From assembly GCA_013360585.1 (NCBI GenBank), contig JABWBH010000003.1, positions 1 through 64,000 of the forward strand: DNA of 64,000 nt, given 5' to 3'. Positions 17,400 to 26,544 of the stretch are shown here, piece by piece. The first letter of the stretch is position 1. Every line of letters starts with the position of its first letter. The notes below the pieces were generated by a model, which was not told the DNA's origin, made no database searches, and saw only the letters and a program-made list of their open reading frames with translations. Both the position numbers and the translations under genes were made by a program. Source of the DNA: Phycisphaerae bacterium. GTDB taxonomy: Bacteria; Planctomycetota; Phycisphaerae; UBA1845.

Positions 17400-20243
17400 T
17401 CACGACTTGCCGGGCGGTCCCTCGCGCTGCGCCAGGAATCGGCCGGTGCGGCTTTCGGGGCGGCGGGCGAGGTCCTCGGGCGGGCCTTCAGCGACGAGGC
17501 GGCCGCCGGCGGGACCAGCTTCGGGACCGAGGTCGATGACCCAGTCAGCGCTGCGGATGAAGTCGAGGTGGTGCTCGATGACGAGGACGGAGCCGCCGCG
17601 TTCGATGAGGCGGGCGAGGACGCCGAGAAGGACGTTGACATCGGCGGGATGCAGTCCGCGGGTCGGTTCGTCGAGGATGTAGAGGGTGTGCTCCGCCGCG
17701 GGTCTGGCGAGTTCGGCGGCGAGCTTGAGGCGCTGGGCCTCGCCGCCGGAGAGGGTGTCGCTGGGTTGTCCGAGGGCGATGTAGCCGAGGCCGACGGCTT
17801 TGAGCGTGCCGAGGAGGCGGTGCAGCTTCGGGAAGCTGGCGAAAAGACCAGCGGCCTCCTCGACGCGAAGGTCAAGCACGTCGGCGATGGTGCGCCCTCG
17901 GAAGCGGACGTCGAGGGTCTCCCGGTTGAAACGGCGCCCGCCGCAGGACTCGCAGGTGACGTAGACGTCAGGAAGGAAGTGCATCTCGATGCGCTTCTCG
18001 CCCTGTCCGGCGCAGGCCTCGCAGCGCCCGCCGCCGGCGTTGAAGCTGAAGCGAGCCGGACCGTATCCGCGGACCTTGGCCTCGCGCGTGGCGGCGAAGA
18101 GGCGGCGCAGCTCGTCCAACGCGCCGACGTAGGTCGCGGGGTTGCTGCGCGAGGAGCGTCCCAGCGGGGTCTGGTCGATGCGGATGACCTTGTCTACGTG
18201 TTCGGCGCCGAGGAGCTCGTCATGTTCGCCGGGCAGCGGTCCGGACCCGTCCAGCCGCCGGCGCAGGGCGGGGTAGAGGACGTGATTGACGAGCGTGCTC
18301 TTGCCGCTACCGGAGACGCCGGTGACGCAGACAAGTCCGCCGAGAGGGATGCGCACGTCGAGATTCGCCAGGTTGTGGGCGCGGACGCCGCGGAGCGCGA
18401 GGTTGCTGCGCTCGGGGTCGAAGGCGCGGCGAGCGGCGCGGCGCGGGATCGCCAGATCGCCGGAAAGATAGCGGCCCGTGAGGGAGTCTTTACAGGCGCG
18501 GAGCGCGTCGACGGAGCCCTCGAAGACGACGCGGCCGCCGCTGTCACCCGGACCGGGACCGAAGTCGATGACGTGATCCGCGGCGGCGATGACGCGATCA
18601 TCGTGCTCGACGATGACGACGGTGTTGTCGGACCGGGTAAGGGCGCGGATCGTGTTGAGGAGGCGGTCCGTGTCGCGCGGGTGCAGGCCGACGGTGGGTT
18701 CGTCCAGGACGTAACAGACGCCGACGAGTCCGGTTCCGACGTGGGTGGCGAGCCGGATGCGCTGCGCCTCGCCGCCGGAGAGCGTCTCGCTGCGACGGTC
18801 GAGGGTGAGGTAATCAACGCCGACGTCGGCGAGGAAGGCGAGGCGGTGGCGAATCTCGTTGAGGAGCGGGTCGGCGACGGGGCGGATCGAGGGCGTCACG
18901 TTGAACTCGTCAAAAAAGCGTCGGGCGTCGCCGATCGTCATGCGGCAGACCTCCGCGATGTTGCATCCGCCGAGGCGCAGGCTGAGCGCTTCGACGCCGA
19001 GCCGGGCGCCGTGACAGGCGGGACAGGTTCGCTCGCCGCGGAAGGGCGCGAGCGCCCTGCGCGTGGCGGAAGACGGGTCTTCAGTCCAGGTGCGGGCCAG
19101 CGTGGGGAGGACGCCGTCGAAGGATGCCCCTTGTCGCCGGGCGTCTGACGCCGTGGTCCCGTGCAGGAGCATCCGGCGTCGCCCGGATTCCAGGGTGCGG
19201 AAGGGCGCGTCGAGCGAGATGCCCGCGGCGCTGCAGAACTCGCGGAGGCGGCGGTCGGCCTCTTTGCGTAAACCGCGCGGCAGTCGTCGCCAGGGTTCGA
19301 TCGCCCCCTCAGCCAGGGAACGCTGCGGATCAGGCACGACCAGCGACTCGTCGAAATCAAAGATGACCCCCAGACCGGTGCAGGTGCGGCAGGATCCCTG
19401 TGGCGCGTTGAAGCTCAGCAGCGCTGGGGAGACCTCTTCGATTGCGACGGATTCATGCTCCGGGCAGGCGAAGGTCGTGCTGAAGAATTGCTCCCGAGGG
19501 GCGTCCTCCCTTTCCGTCACAACCAGAATGCGCCCGCCGGAAAGGCGTGCTGCGGATTCGAGGCTCTCGGCGAGGCGCGGGGCGACGTCGTCCTTGATGA
19601 CAAGACGGTCGGTGACGATCTGGACGGGGACGGCGTCGCCCTTCGGCCAGTCCTGAAGCTCCTCGATCTGGCGAACCTCCCCATCAATCCGGGCGCGAAC
19701 AAAACCGAGTTTGATCGCCGCGTCGGGAGTCGGGAGCGCCGCGGCGCGGACGGCTGCGGAAAGAGGCGCCAGCAGGAGCACGCGCGTTCCCCGGGGGGCG
19801 GATCGGACGGCGTCCACAATCCGAGCGATCGAGGATCGGACGATCGCCCGGCCGCACACCCAGCAATGCGGCTGGCCGACACGGGCAAAAAGCACGCGCA
19901 GAAAGTCGTAGATCTCGGTGACGGTGCCGACGGTGGAGCGGGGTCCGGCGACGGCGAGGCGTTGCTCGACGGCGAGGGTCGGGGGCAGACCGTCGATGCG
20001 GTCTACGTCGGGACGGGCGAGTTGCTCCAGAAACTGGCGGGCGCGGGTGGACAGCGCCTCAACGTAGCGGCGCTGCCCCTCGGCGTAGAGGGTGTCGAAG
20101 GCAAGAGAGCTTTTTCCCGAACCGGAGACGCCGGTGACGACGGTGAGGCGTCCGCGCGGGATGTTGACAGTGACGCCGGCGAGGTTGTGCGCGCGAGCGC
20201 CGACGACACGAATGACAGGAGTGCTGTCGCCGCGGTCGTCCAT
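17400..20243 (-). CDS. uvrA: Excinuclease ABC subunit A
   Basis: UvrA is the damage-recognition ATPase of nucleotide excision repair in the cytoplasm. About 947 residues, normal for the family. Two ABC cassettes are complete: Walker A GVSGSGKSS near residue 37 and GVSGSGKST near 645, signatures LSGGEAQR near 490 and 835, and Walker B phrases YVLDEPTVGLHP and YILDEPTRGLHP. The C-terminal zinc module CEACAGQG...CESCGG is intact. In the first-half module the usual CPxC is CPEH, so one Cys is replaced by His. The start is ATG 20243; two GTG codons just upstream are also possible. Alone on this strand and divergent from the S41 protease gene. Confidence 0.96.
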   Translation of the reverse strand: MDDRGDSTPVIRVVGARAHNLAGVTVNIPRGRLTVVTGVSGSGKSSLAFDTLYAEGQRRYVEALSTRARQFLEQLARPDVDRIDGLPPTLAVEQRLAVAGPRSTVGTVTEIYDFLRVLFARVGQPHCWVCGRAIVRSSIARIVDAVRSAPRGTRVLLLAPLSAAVRAAALPTPDAAIKLGFVRARIDGEVRQIEELQDWPKGDAVPVQIVTDRLVIKDDVAPRLAESLESAARLSGGRILVVTEREDAPREQFFSTTFACPEHESVAIEEVSPALLSFNAPQGSCRTCTGLGVIFDFDESLVVPDPQRSLAEGAIEPWRRLPRGLRKEADRRLREFCSAAGISLDAPFRTLESGRRRMLLHGTTASDARRQGASFDGVLPTLARTWTEDPSSATRRALAPFRGERTCPACHGARLGVEALSLRLGGCNIAEVCRMTIGDARRFFDEFNVTPSIRPVADPLLNEIRHRLAFLADVGVDYLTLDRRSETLSGGEAQRIRLATHVGTGLVGVCYVLDEPTVGLHPRDTDRLLNTIRALTRSDNTVVIVEHDDRVIAAADHVIDFGPGPGDSGGRVVFEGSVDALRACKDSLTGRYLSGDLAIPRRAARRAFDPERSNLALRGVRAHNLANLDVRIPLGGLVCVTGVSGSGKSTLVNHVLYPALRRRLDGSGPLPGEHDELLGAEHVDKVIRIDQTPLGRSSRSNPATYVGALDELRRLFAATREAKVRGYGPARFSFNAGGGRCEACAGQGEKRIEMHFLPDVYVTCESCGGRRFNRETLDVRFRGRTIADVLDLRVEEAAGLFASFPKLHRLLGTLKAVGLGYIALGQPSDTLSGGEAQRLKLAAELARPAAEHTLYILDEPTRGLHPADVNVLLGVLARLIERGGSVLVIEHHLDFIRSADWVIDLGPEAGPAGGRLVAEGPPEDLARRPESRTGRFLAQREGPPGKS

Positions 20244-20441
20244 CACCACGGTCCGCTGGGATTGAAAAGGATACGGCGAACGCCCGGTGTCATATCACCC
20301 GACGAGAATACGCGCATTGAGTCCGGGGTTGAAGGGGGAGGTAAAGGTGATCGCAGCGGCGTCGGTGTTTGTCCGAAAACGTCAAGGTGGTCCGTGACGC
20401 GCGGTGTTGCAGCGGGCGCGCGTTGCCAGGGTAACAGGATA

Positions 20442-20471
20442 TTGGACCCGGCTGCGCAGGAACAATATACT
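20442..20471 (+). promoter_or_regulatory. Sigma-70-like promoter of the S41 protease gene
   Basis: TTGGAC (20442-20447) and TATACT (20466-20471) are separated by 18 bp. The transcript would start near 20478 and carry a leader of about 160 nt. The 397-bp divergent region back to uvrA shows no other feature I can support, and no convincing uvrA promoter or SOS box was found. Confidence 0.55.
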
Positions 20472-20640
20472 TTGAAAGAATCTCCGTCGGCGCCGTCAAG
20501 GGACGACCAAGAGGGGCCGACGATATTCAAGCCGAGTCGACGCTCGCCGGCCGGGAACGTTCGGAAGGCGGCGGGAAGAAGCATCGTGGGCGTCGGTCCG
20601 CCGGATCGGGCCTGCACGAATCACGGAAGAAGGCGGAAAC

Positions 20641-22920
20641 ATGAATCAGACGCGCAACCGCTGGGCGATGGGTCTGGGGACGGGGTGGTTTCTTGCGGCG
20701 GCGATGATGATCGCGCCGGTCCGAGGGCAGCAACTGGCGTCGGCCTCGACGGCGAAGGACGATGAGCTTTGGAAGCGCACGATCGAGCTGGTGCAGCAGG
20801 GCGATCTCTCGAAGGCGGCGGCGAACGCGCAGACGCTCCCGCCGACTGACCTGACGCAGAAGGTGCGCGGCTGGCTCGAGGAGTACGAGAAAGTCCAGGC
20901 GCAGCGGAAAGAGCTGGATCGCCAGGACTTCGAGATGTATGTGCGCTACGCGAAGGAGCGCATCGAGCGGAAGGAATACGCCCTCGCCCTCGAGAAGGCG
21001 GTCCGGGCGCAGGATAACGCGTCGGACGGGGCGTTGTTTCTGAAAGAGCCTTGGCTGGAAAGCCTGGTGAAAGACTCGCTGACCGAGGCGCAGCGGCTGG
21101 AGGGCGAATCCGAGTGGGAGAAGGCGTGGGAGATTTATTATTACCTCGGGATGCTCTTTGAGAACCACGCCGAGTATCAGAAGCGAGAGCGCGTCTGCCT
21201 GAATCACCTGCGCCTGGAGCGCATCTTCGAGAAAGACAATAAGTGGGACGAGCCGCTGCGCGATATCCGCCTCGACATGGCGGCGCACACGCTGGAGAAG
21301 CTCGGGGAGTATTACGTTGATGAGAATCTGGACTTCCGGCAGTTGACGCAGGCGGCGCTGGAGCAGTTGCTGCTGCTGACGGAGTCGAAATCCGCGCAGG
21401 AGCGCTTCGCCGGTCTGGGCGACGAGGCGAAGCGGCGTGAATGTCAGGATCGTCTGCGCGAGCGCCTGCGTCAGGTGACGCAGTCCGCGAAGCTGGATCC
21501 CCGCGGTGCGGCGGAGTATTTCGCCCGCGCGCTGGACGCGGTGCGCAAGACGGTGGACCTGCCGGAGAACCTCGTCGTCAGCGAGATGATGCGCGGGGCG
21601 CTGGAGAACGTGGACGACTTCACGTCCAACATCTGGCCGGCGGACTGGGACGAGTTCGCGAAGCATACGCAGGGCGACTTCATCGGCGTGGGTATCTCGA
21701 TCATCAAGAACGCGAAGCTCGGGTTGGTCGAAGTGGTGTCGCCGCTGGAGGACACGCCCGCGTACCGAGCCGGAGTGCAGCCGGGCGACTTTATCCTGAA
21801 AGTCAACGGACAGGACATTTCCGAATACAGCATCAACCGCGTGGTGGACACGATCACCGGTCCGAAGGGAACGCAGGTAACGCTTTCGATGCGCCGCGGG
21901 TCGGAGGAGTTCGACCTGACGCTGACGCGCGAGCAGGTTGTGATTCACACCGTCAAGGGCGTGCAGCGCGACGCGTCGGATCCGCAGCGCTGGAATTTCT
22001 GGTTGGACAAGGAGCACGGCGTCGCCCACGTGCGCGTCACGTCGTTCGCGAAGAATACGGTCAGCGAGCTGGAGGCCGTTCTGTCTCAGCTCCGCACCGA
22101 GGGGATGCGCGGGTTGATCCTCGATCTGCGGGGCAACCCCGGCGGTCTGCTCGACCAGGCCGAGAACATGTCGGCGCTTTTTCTGGAATCCGGACAGAAG
22201 GTTCACAGCATCAACGGGCGGATTCCGAAGGACAACAAGGTGTTTACGGTGAAGGCGCCGGGCGCCTTCCGCGATCTGCCGCTGACCGTGCTGGTGGATG
22301 AAAACAGCGCCAGCGCGTCGGAAATCGTCTCCGGAGCGCTGCGTGACAACAAGGCGGCGCTGGTTGTCGGCGAGCGCACTTACGGCAAGTTCAGCGTGCA
22401 GAACCTGATCCCGGTGAGCCGGGTTCCCCCTGCGGCGCTGAAGGTCACCACGGCGCATTATTACCTGCCCAGCGGCGCGTCCCTGCACCGCGCGCCGGGG
22501 GCGAAGACCTGGGGCGTCGAACCGAACATCAGTGTTCCGCTTGTGCGGAAGGAGATGTTCAAGGTCTACCAGATGCGGCGCAAGGCCGACGTCATCGGCG
22601 TGGCGAAAGAAGAGGAGGATCCTCTGGCCGAGCCTGCCGCCGACGCCGGTGAAGAAGGCGACGCGGGCATGGGCGAGGGCGATGCGGGGGAGAAGACCGG
22701 CACCGAGTCCGCCGATGACGCGGACAAGAAGGCGGCCGAGGAAAACCTCGAGGAGGACAAGCCGAAGCTTCCGCCGCTGGAGCAGCCGGACAAGAACGAC
22801 CGCCCCGAGGTCGATCCGCAACTGGACACCGCGCTGCTGATCCTGCGCGTAACGCTGCTGGGACAGGATTTCCCGACGCTGGCGACGGCGGCGACGAAGA
22901 CGCCGGCGGTGCATGACTGA
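20641..22920 (+). CDS. S41-family C-terminal processing peptidase (PDZ protease)
   Basis: A 759-residue exported serine protease of the Ctp/Prc type. Signal peptide (WFLAAAMMIAPVRGQQ), then a long helical charged domain (about residues 35-300), a PDZ domain (GVGISIIKNAKLGLVEVVSP to about residue 435) and the S41 catalytic core. The nucleophile is Ser560 in NSASASEIVSG and the general base Lys583 in ERTYGKFSVQ, a spacing normal for the family. The family phrase LILDLRGNPGGLL is present. After about residue 650 comes an acidic Glu/Asp/Ala-rich tail. It probably trims or degrades envelope proteins. Single gene with its own promoter. Confidence 0.93.
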   Translation: MNQTRNRWAMGLGTGWFLAAAMMIAPVRGQQLASASTAKDDELWKRTIELVQQGDLSKAAANAQTLPPTDLTQKVRGWLEEYEKVQAQRKELDRQDFEMYVRYAKERIERKEYALALEKAVRAQDNASDGALFLKEPWLESLVKDSLTEAQRLEGESEWEKAWEIYYYLGMLFENHAEYQKRERVCLNHLRLERIFEKDNKWDEPLRDIRLDMAAHTLEKLGEYYVDENLDFRQLTQAALEQLLLLTESKSAQERFAGLGDEAKRRECQDRLRERLRQVTQSAKLDPRGAAEYFARALDAVRKTVDLPENLVVSEMMRGALENVDDFTSNIWPADWDEFAKHTQGDFIGVGISIIKNAKLGLVEVVSPLEDTPAYRAGVQPGDFILKVNGQDISEYSINRVVDTITGPKGTQVTLSMRRGSEEFDLTLTREQVVIHTVKGVQRDASDPQRWNFWLDKEHGVAHVRVTSFAKNTVSELEAVLSQLRTEGMRGLILDLRGNPGGLLDQAENMSALFLESGQKVHSINGRIPKDNKVFTVKAPGAFRDLPLTVLVDENSASASEIVSGALRDNKAALVVGERTYGKFSVQNLIPVSRVPPAALKVTTAHYYLPSGASLHRAPGAKTWGVEPNISVPLVRKEMFKVYQMRRKADVIGVAKEEEDPLAEPAADAGEEGDAGMGEGDAGEKTGTESADDADKKAAEENLEEDKPKLPPLEQPDKNDRPEVDPQLDTALLILRVTLLGQDFPTLATAATKTPAVHD

Positions 22921-23047
22921 CGCCGCGCATGCGGGGAGATCGCGATTTATCCGAGCCGCGACGATGAGGGTGCGGCGGTTGGATTCATGACGTGAGAATC
23001 AAGAGTCAAGGACGGCGATCTTGAATCGATCGTGACCGTGCGCCGGG

Positions 23048-24610
23048 TCAGTGTTCCACCGGTTTGCCGAGATCTTTCGCAATCAGGTTCAGTTTTTCCG
23101 CAAGAAGCTCCGGGGTCGCGGCCTCGAGGTTGAGGCGCAGCAGCGGTTCGGTGTTGGATTTCCGCACATTGAACCACCAGGTTTCGTACTGGACGGTGAT
23201 TCCGTCGACGAAGTCCACCCGCGCGTCCTTGAAACGTTCGGCAAGGCGCTGGATGGCGCCGTCCTTGTCCTCGTTTTCAAAGTTGCGCTCGCCGCTGGCG
23301 GCGTAGCGCTTCAGCGGGGCGAGCAGTTCTCCGAGCGGCTTGCCCTCGCGGGTCAGGACGTTGAGGACATGCGCGAAGGCCAGCATTCCGGAGTCGCAGA
23401 ACCAGTTGTCGCGGAAGTAGAAGTGTCCGGACAGTTCGCCGCCGAAAACGCCCTTCGTTTCGGACAACGCTTTTTTCATGAAGGCATGCCCGACGCGCTC
23501 GCGGCGCGGACGCCCGCCGGCGGAGCGGATCTCCTCGGCGACGACCCGGCTCGACCGCAGATCGTACACCACGGTCGCCCCCGGCGACGTGCGGAGAAAC
23601 TCCCGCGCCAGCAGCGCGGTGAGCAGGTCGCAGCGCACGGGCGCGGCGTGCTCGTCCACGAGAATGAGGCGGTCTGCGTCGCCGTCGAAGCAGACGCCGA
23701 AGTCCGCGCCGATCCGGCGAACCTCGTCGCGCAACTGGCGGAGATTCGCCTCAACGAGCGGGTTCGGCTCATGCACGAATTCGCCGTTGTGCTCGAGGTT
23801 CAGCCACGTCACGTCGAGAGCGTCGAGGTCACCGAAAAGGATCGGCGCCCACTTTCCAGCCATCCCGTTTGAGGCGTCCACGACGACGCGCATCGGGCGC
23901 GGGGGATGAAGGAAGCCGCGGACGAACGCCTTGTACGGCGCGGTCAGGTCGATTTCGCTGACAGGCGCCTTCGCTTCGTCCCGGCGGACGACCGTCTGTG
24001 CAAGGCGTTTGATGTCGGCGAGGCCGGTGTCCGACCCGACCGGCGCGCCGCCGCGTCCGGATATCTTGAATCCGTTGTAGTGGCCGGGGTTGTGGCTGGC
24101 GGTCGTCTGCACGCCGCCGGCGCATCGCAGATGATTGACGGCGAAGTAGACCTGCGGCGTGTCGATCATGCCGATGTTCACTACCGCCGATCCCGCCGCC
24201 CGCGCGCCTTCGCTGAAAGCTGCGCACAGCGCCGGACCGCTCTTGCGCATGTCCCGCCCGAGGATGAGACGCGCCGCATCCGGGTCGCCGCGTTCGACGC
24301 CGCGAAGCTGGGACTGAAGGAACATGGCGGTTCCCTGTCCGATCTTGTACGCGAGATCCTCGTTGAGCTGGTTCGGAACGGTTCCGCGCACGTCGTAGGC
24401 CTTGAAAATCGCGTCGAGCATTCGCGTCGTCTCTTGAACCCTTGCGGCGCCTCCGGCGGAGGCGGCTGCCTTCTTCTCATCGTCGTTAAACTGGCAGCCC
24501 GGACAGTAAGGATAGTGCGAGCGTCGCCGACCGAGGCAGACCGCGTCCGAGATCGGGATCTTCGGCTCGTTCGGACAGAATCGTGTATACTGGCTGACCC
24601 GCTGCTGCAT
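23048..24610 (-). CDS. Phosphomannomutase/phosphoglucomutase family enzyme
   Basis: An alpha-D-phosphohexomutase that interconverts hexose 1- and 6-phosphates for cell-envelope sugars; whether it prefers mannose or glucose cannot be told. The phosphoserine loop TTASHNP, the metal loop GDADR and the sugar-binding GELSGHFYF are all present. The conserved core starts at MLDAIFKAYDVRG (ATG 24421). The frame is open 63 codons further, and this extension contains CPNEP, AVC and PYCPGCQF, spaced like a four-Cys zinc site, which suggests it is translated. I therefore give ATG 24610, though no Shine-Dalgarno precedes it. The start is the least certain part. Confidence 0.88.
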   Translation of the reverse strand: MQQRVSQYTRFCPNEPKIPISDAVCLGRRRSHYPYCPGCQFNDDEKKAAASAGGAARVQETTRMLDAIFKAYDVRGTVPNQLNEDLAYKIGQGTAMFLQSQLRGVERGDPDAARLILGRDMRKSGPALCAAFSEGARAAGSAVVNIGMIDTPQVYFAVNHLRCAGGVQTTASHNPGHYNGFKISGRGGAPVGSDTGLADIKRLAQTVVRRDEAKAPVSEIDLTAPYKAFVRGFLHPPRPMRVVVDASNGMAGKWAPILFGDLDALDVTWLNLEHNGEFVHEPNPLVEANLRQLRDEVRRIGADFGVCFDGDADRLILVDEHAAPVRCDLLTALLAREFLRTSPGATVVYDLRSSRVVAEEIRSAGGRPRRERVGHAFMKKALSETKGVFGGELSGHFYFRDNWFCDSGMLAFAHVLNVLTREGKPLGELLAPLKRYAASGERNFENEDKDGAIQRLAERFKDARVDFVDGITVQYETWWFNVRKSNTEPLLRLNLEAATPELLAEKLNLIAKDLGKPVEH

Positions 24611-24835
24611 CAGACGATCATGCTAGATACGCGCCGCGGGAATCGCAACGCACCTCGGGACGCTGGACCGCCGTGGGGCAAGGGGCGGGGTAGTCGAAAA
24701 CGACATCACGGCCTAGGATCGGGTAGTTCGTGCGGGCTGAGCGGTCGGTCCCGAAGCGGGCTGGCGGACTGCGCCGGCGCAGGAGGCGACGGTCCGGGGG
24801 GCGAGGATTTTCGGCGGGCGGCGGCGGTGGAGCAC

Positions 24836-26194
24836 ATGACGCGACTGAGGTGGATGACGCTGGCGATCCTTCCGGCGCTGGGAATCGGCTGCACCGTGGG
24901 ACAACCCGCGGGCGACGGGCGCACGCTGAAGTTGCGCGAAGAGAGCATCGGCGCGGCCTACCGCCTTTATCTGCCGCACGGATACCGCCCCGGTGGTCCG
25001 CCTCATCCCTTGGTGGTCACGTTCCACGGCATGAAGCCCTTCGACACCGCCGGGGCGCAGATCCGGGAGTGGCAGGACGAGGCGGACCGCTACGGGTACG
25101 TCGTACTCGCGCCGAGCCTGAGCGTGTCCTCCTTCGGACACGAGCTGCCGCTGTCGAGCGTCTCAGGAAGCCTTCAGGCGGACGAGCAGGCGACCCTGGC
25201 TGTGATGGACGAGGTTTTCCGGACGACCAACGTCGACCCCGGGGCGGTGCTCGTGACGAGCTGGTCCTACGGCGGGTATGTCGCGCATTACATGTTCAAC
25301 CGTCATCCGGACCGCTTCTCCTGCCTGGCGGTCAAGCAGAGCAATTTCAACGCGGATCTGCTGATCGACGCCTCGGTTCCGGCTTACGCGCATAAGCCCA
25401 TCGCGATCTTTTACACCGAGAACGACTTCCGGCGCAATCGTTTCGAGTCGCAGCAGGCGGCGCAGTGGTACGCACGGCGCGGTTTTGACGTGACGCTCGC
25501 GCGTTTTGTCGGTCGGGGACATGAGCGGACGCCCGGCCCGGCGGCGGCGTTTTTCGCCCGGACCTGCGGAGCGGCGGCGAAGTCTCCGCCGTGGGAGCTG
25601 GCGTTCCTCCAGGTGGTCGATCCGCTGACGGTGAACGATCTGGACGGCAAGGTGCGATCGTCCGCGCCAGGGGGGCTGCACATCAACGGATCGGACCGGA
25701 CCGCTCAGTCCGCAGCCGCCCAACCTCCCTCATCAGGACACGTAGCCCCTCGGCTCACCGGTGTGCCCCCGACTTCGTCCGCTCCGGGCGCGACACGTGA
25801 GTCTTCGGACGCTCGAACGCGCATGACGCCGGGCGCCGTGCCTGTGCGCACGCAGAACGCCCCAGCGCCTGAGCCGGCGCCTGCGCCGACGGAACCGCGG
25901 ACCGAGCGGGAGGTCGTCAGCATCAGCGTGACCCCGGCGATCGCCGTCGCGCCCCTGAAGGCGACCTTCCGCGCGTTTGTCCCGCAGGCGTTCCGCCAGG
26001 GTTGCGCCTACCGCTGGACGCTTGCTGACCGGGAGATTTCGCAGCAGGTCTCCGGAAGCCTCACGCTCAATGTCCCGGGCGAATACGTGCTGCGCTTGAT
26101 TGTCGTCGATGCGGCTGGACGTCGGCATGAAGCCGTCCGACCGCTGACGGTCCTCGAACGTCTCGACGAGCGTAAGGAAGGAGGCCGGCGTTGA
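24836..26194 (+). CDS. Alpha/beta-hydrolase lipoprotein (esterase/depolymerase-like) with PKD-like tail
   Basis: 452 residues. A lipoprotein signal (MTRLRWMTLAILPALGIGC) leads into an alpha/beta-hydrolase resembling polyhydroxybutyrate depolymerase/LpqC esterases: HPLVVTFHGMKPFD for the oxyanion region and TSWSYGGYVAHYM for the nucleophile, where Ser replaces the usual first Gly of GxSxG. A candidate catalytic His is in VGRGHERTPG. From about residue 270 a Pro/Ala/Thr-rich linker leads to a PKD/Ig-like domain (VSISVTPAIAVAPLKATF). The substrate is unknown. The start is chosen at the lipobox-bearing ATG; the same frame is open for hundreds of codons upstream without protein-like content. The stop overlaps the yidD start by 4 bp. 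Confidence 0.75.
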   Translation: MTRLRWMTLAILPALGIGCTVGQPAGDGRTLKLREESIGAAYRLYLPHGYRPGGPPHPLVVTFHGMKPFDTAGAQIREWQDEADRYGYVVLAPSLSVSSFGHELPLSSVSGSLQADEQATLAVMDEVFRTTNVDPGAVLVTSWSYGGYVAHYMFNRHPDRFSCLAVKQSNFNADLLIDASVPAYAHKPIAIFYTENDFRRNRFESQQAAQWYARRGFDVTLARFVGRGHERTPGPAAAFFARTCGAAAKSPPWELAFLQVVDPLTVNDLDGKVRSSAPGGLHINGSDRTAQSAAAQPPSSGHVAPRLTGVPPTSSAPGATRESSDARTRMTPGAVPVRTQNAPAPEPAPAPTEPRTEREVVSISVTPAIAVAPLKATFRAFVPQAFRQGCAYRWTLADREISQQVSGSLTLNVPGEYVLRLIVVDAAGRRHEAVRPLTVLERLDERKEGGRR

Positions 26195-26523
26195 CTTCGC
26201 GGGAAAGTCGCGCGGGCAACCCTTCCGATCTGCCGCCGCCGGCGCTGAACGCCGGAGGAGGCCGCCGCTCCGCCGTGACGCTGCTCGACGCCGCACTTCC
26301 CGTGATCGTGTTGATCCGCGCGTATCAGCTTCTCTTGCGGCCGTTTCTAGCCGGATCGTGCAAGTACTGTCCGACGTGCAGCGAGTACGCGATCGAGGCG
26401 GTGCGCCGTTACGGCCCGATGCGCGGAGGCTGGTTGGCCGTGCGACGCCTTGCGCGCTGTGTCCCCTTCCGACCGGGCGGTTATGACCCGGTGCCCGACG
26501 CGGCGGAGCGGAGCGATGACTGA
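26191..26523 (+). CDS. yidD: YidD membrane protein insertion efficiency factor
   Basis: A 110-residue YidD/DUF37 protein that helps YidC-dependent insertion at the inner membrane. The family core is plain: RAYQLLLRPFLAGSCKYCPTCSEYAIEAVRRYG with three Cys, then RCVPFRPGGYDPVP. The TTG start lies in TTGA overlapping the stop of the esterase gene, so translation is coupled. An internal start would shorten the basic N-terminus. The usual rpmH-rnpA-yidC neighbours are absent. Confidence 0.9.
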   Translation: MTSRESRAGNPSDLPPPALNAGGGRRSAVTLLDAALPVIVLIRAYQLLLRPFLAGSCKYCPTCSEYAIEAVRRYGPMRGGWLAVRRLARCVPFRPGGYDPVPDAAERSDD

Positions 26524-26544
26524 CGCTTTCCTGTGCAGCGAAGA

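Noticed and set aside
20527-22914. Minus-strand open frame of about 795 codons
   Set aside because: Antisense of the S41 protease. Composition is Arg/Leu/Gln rich with no motif.
23906-24835. Long in-frame extension upstream of the esterase lipoprotein
   Set aside because: It is antisense to the phosphohexomutase and lacks protein-like features; the lipobox follows the ATG at 24836.
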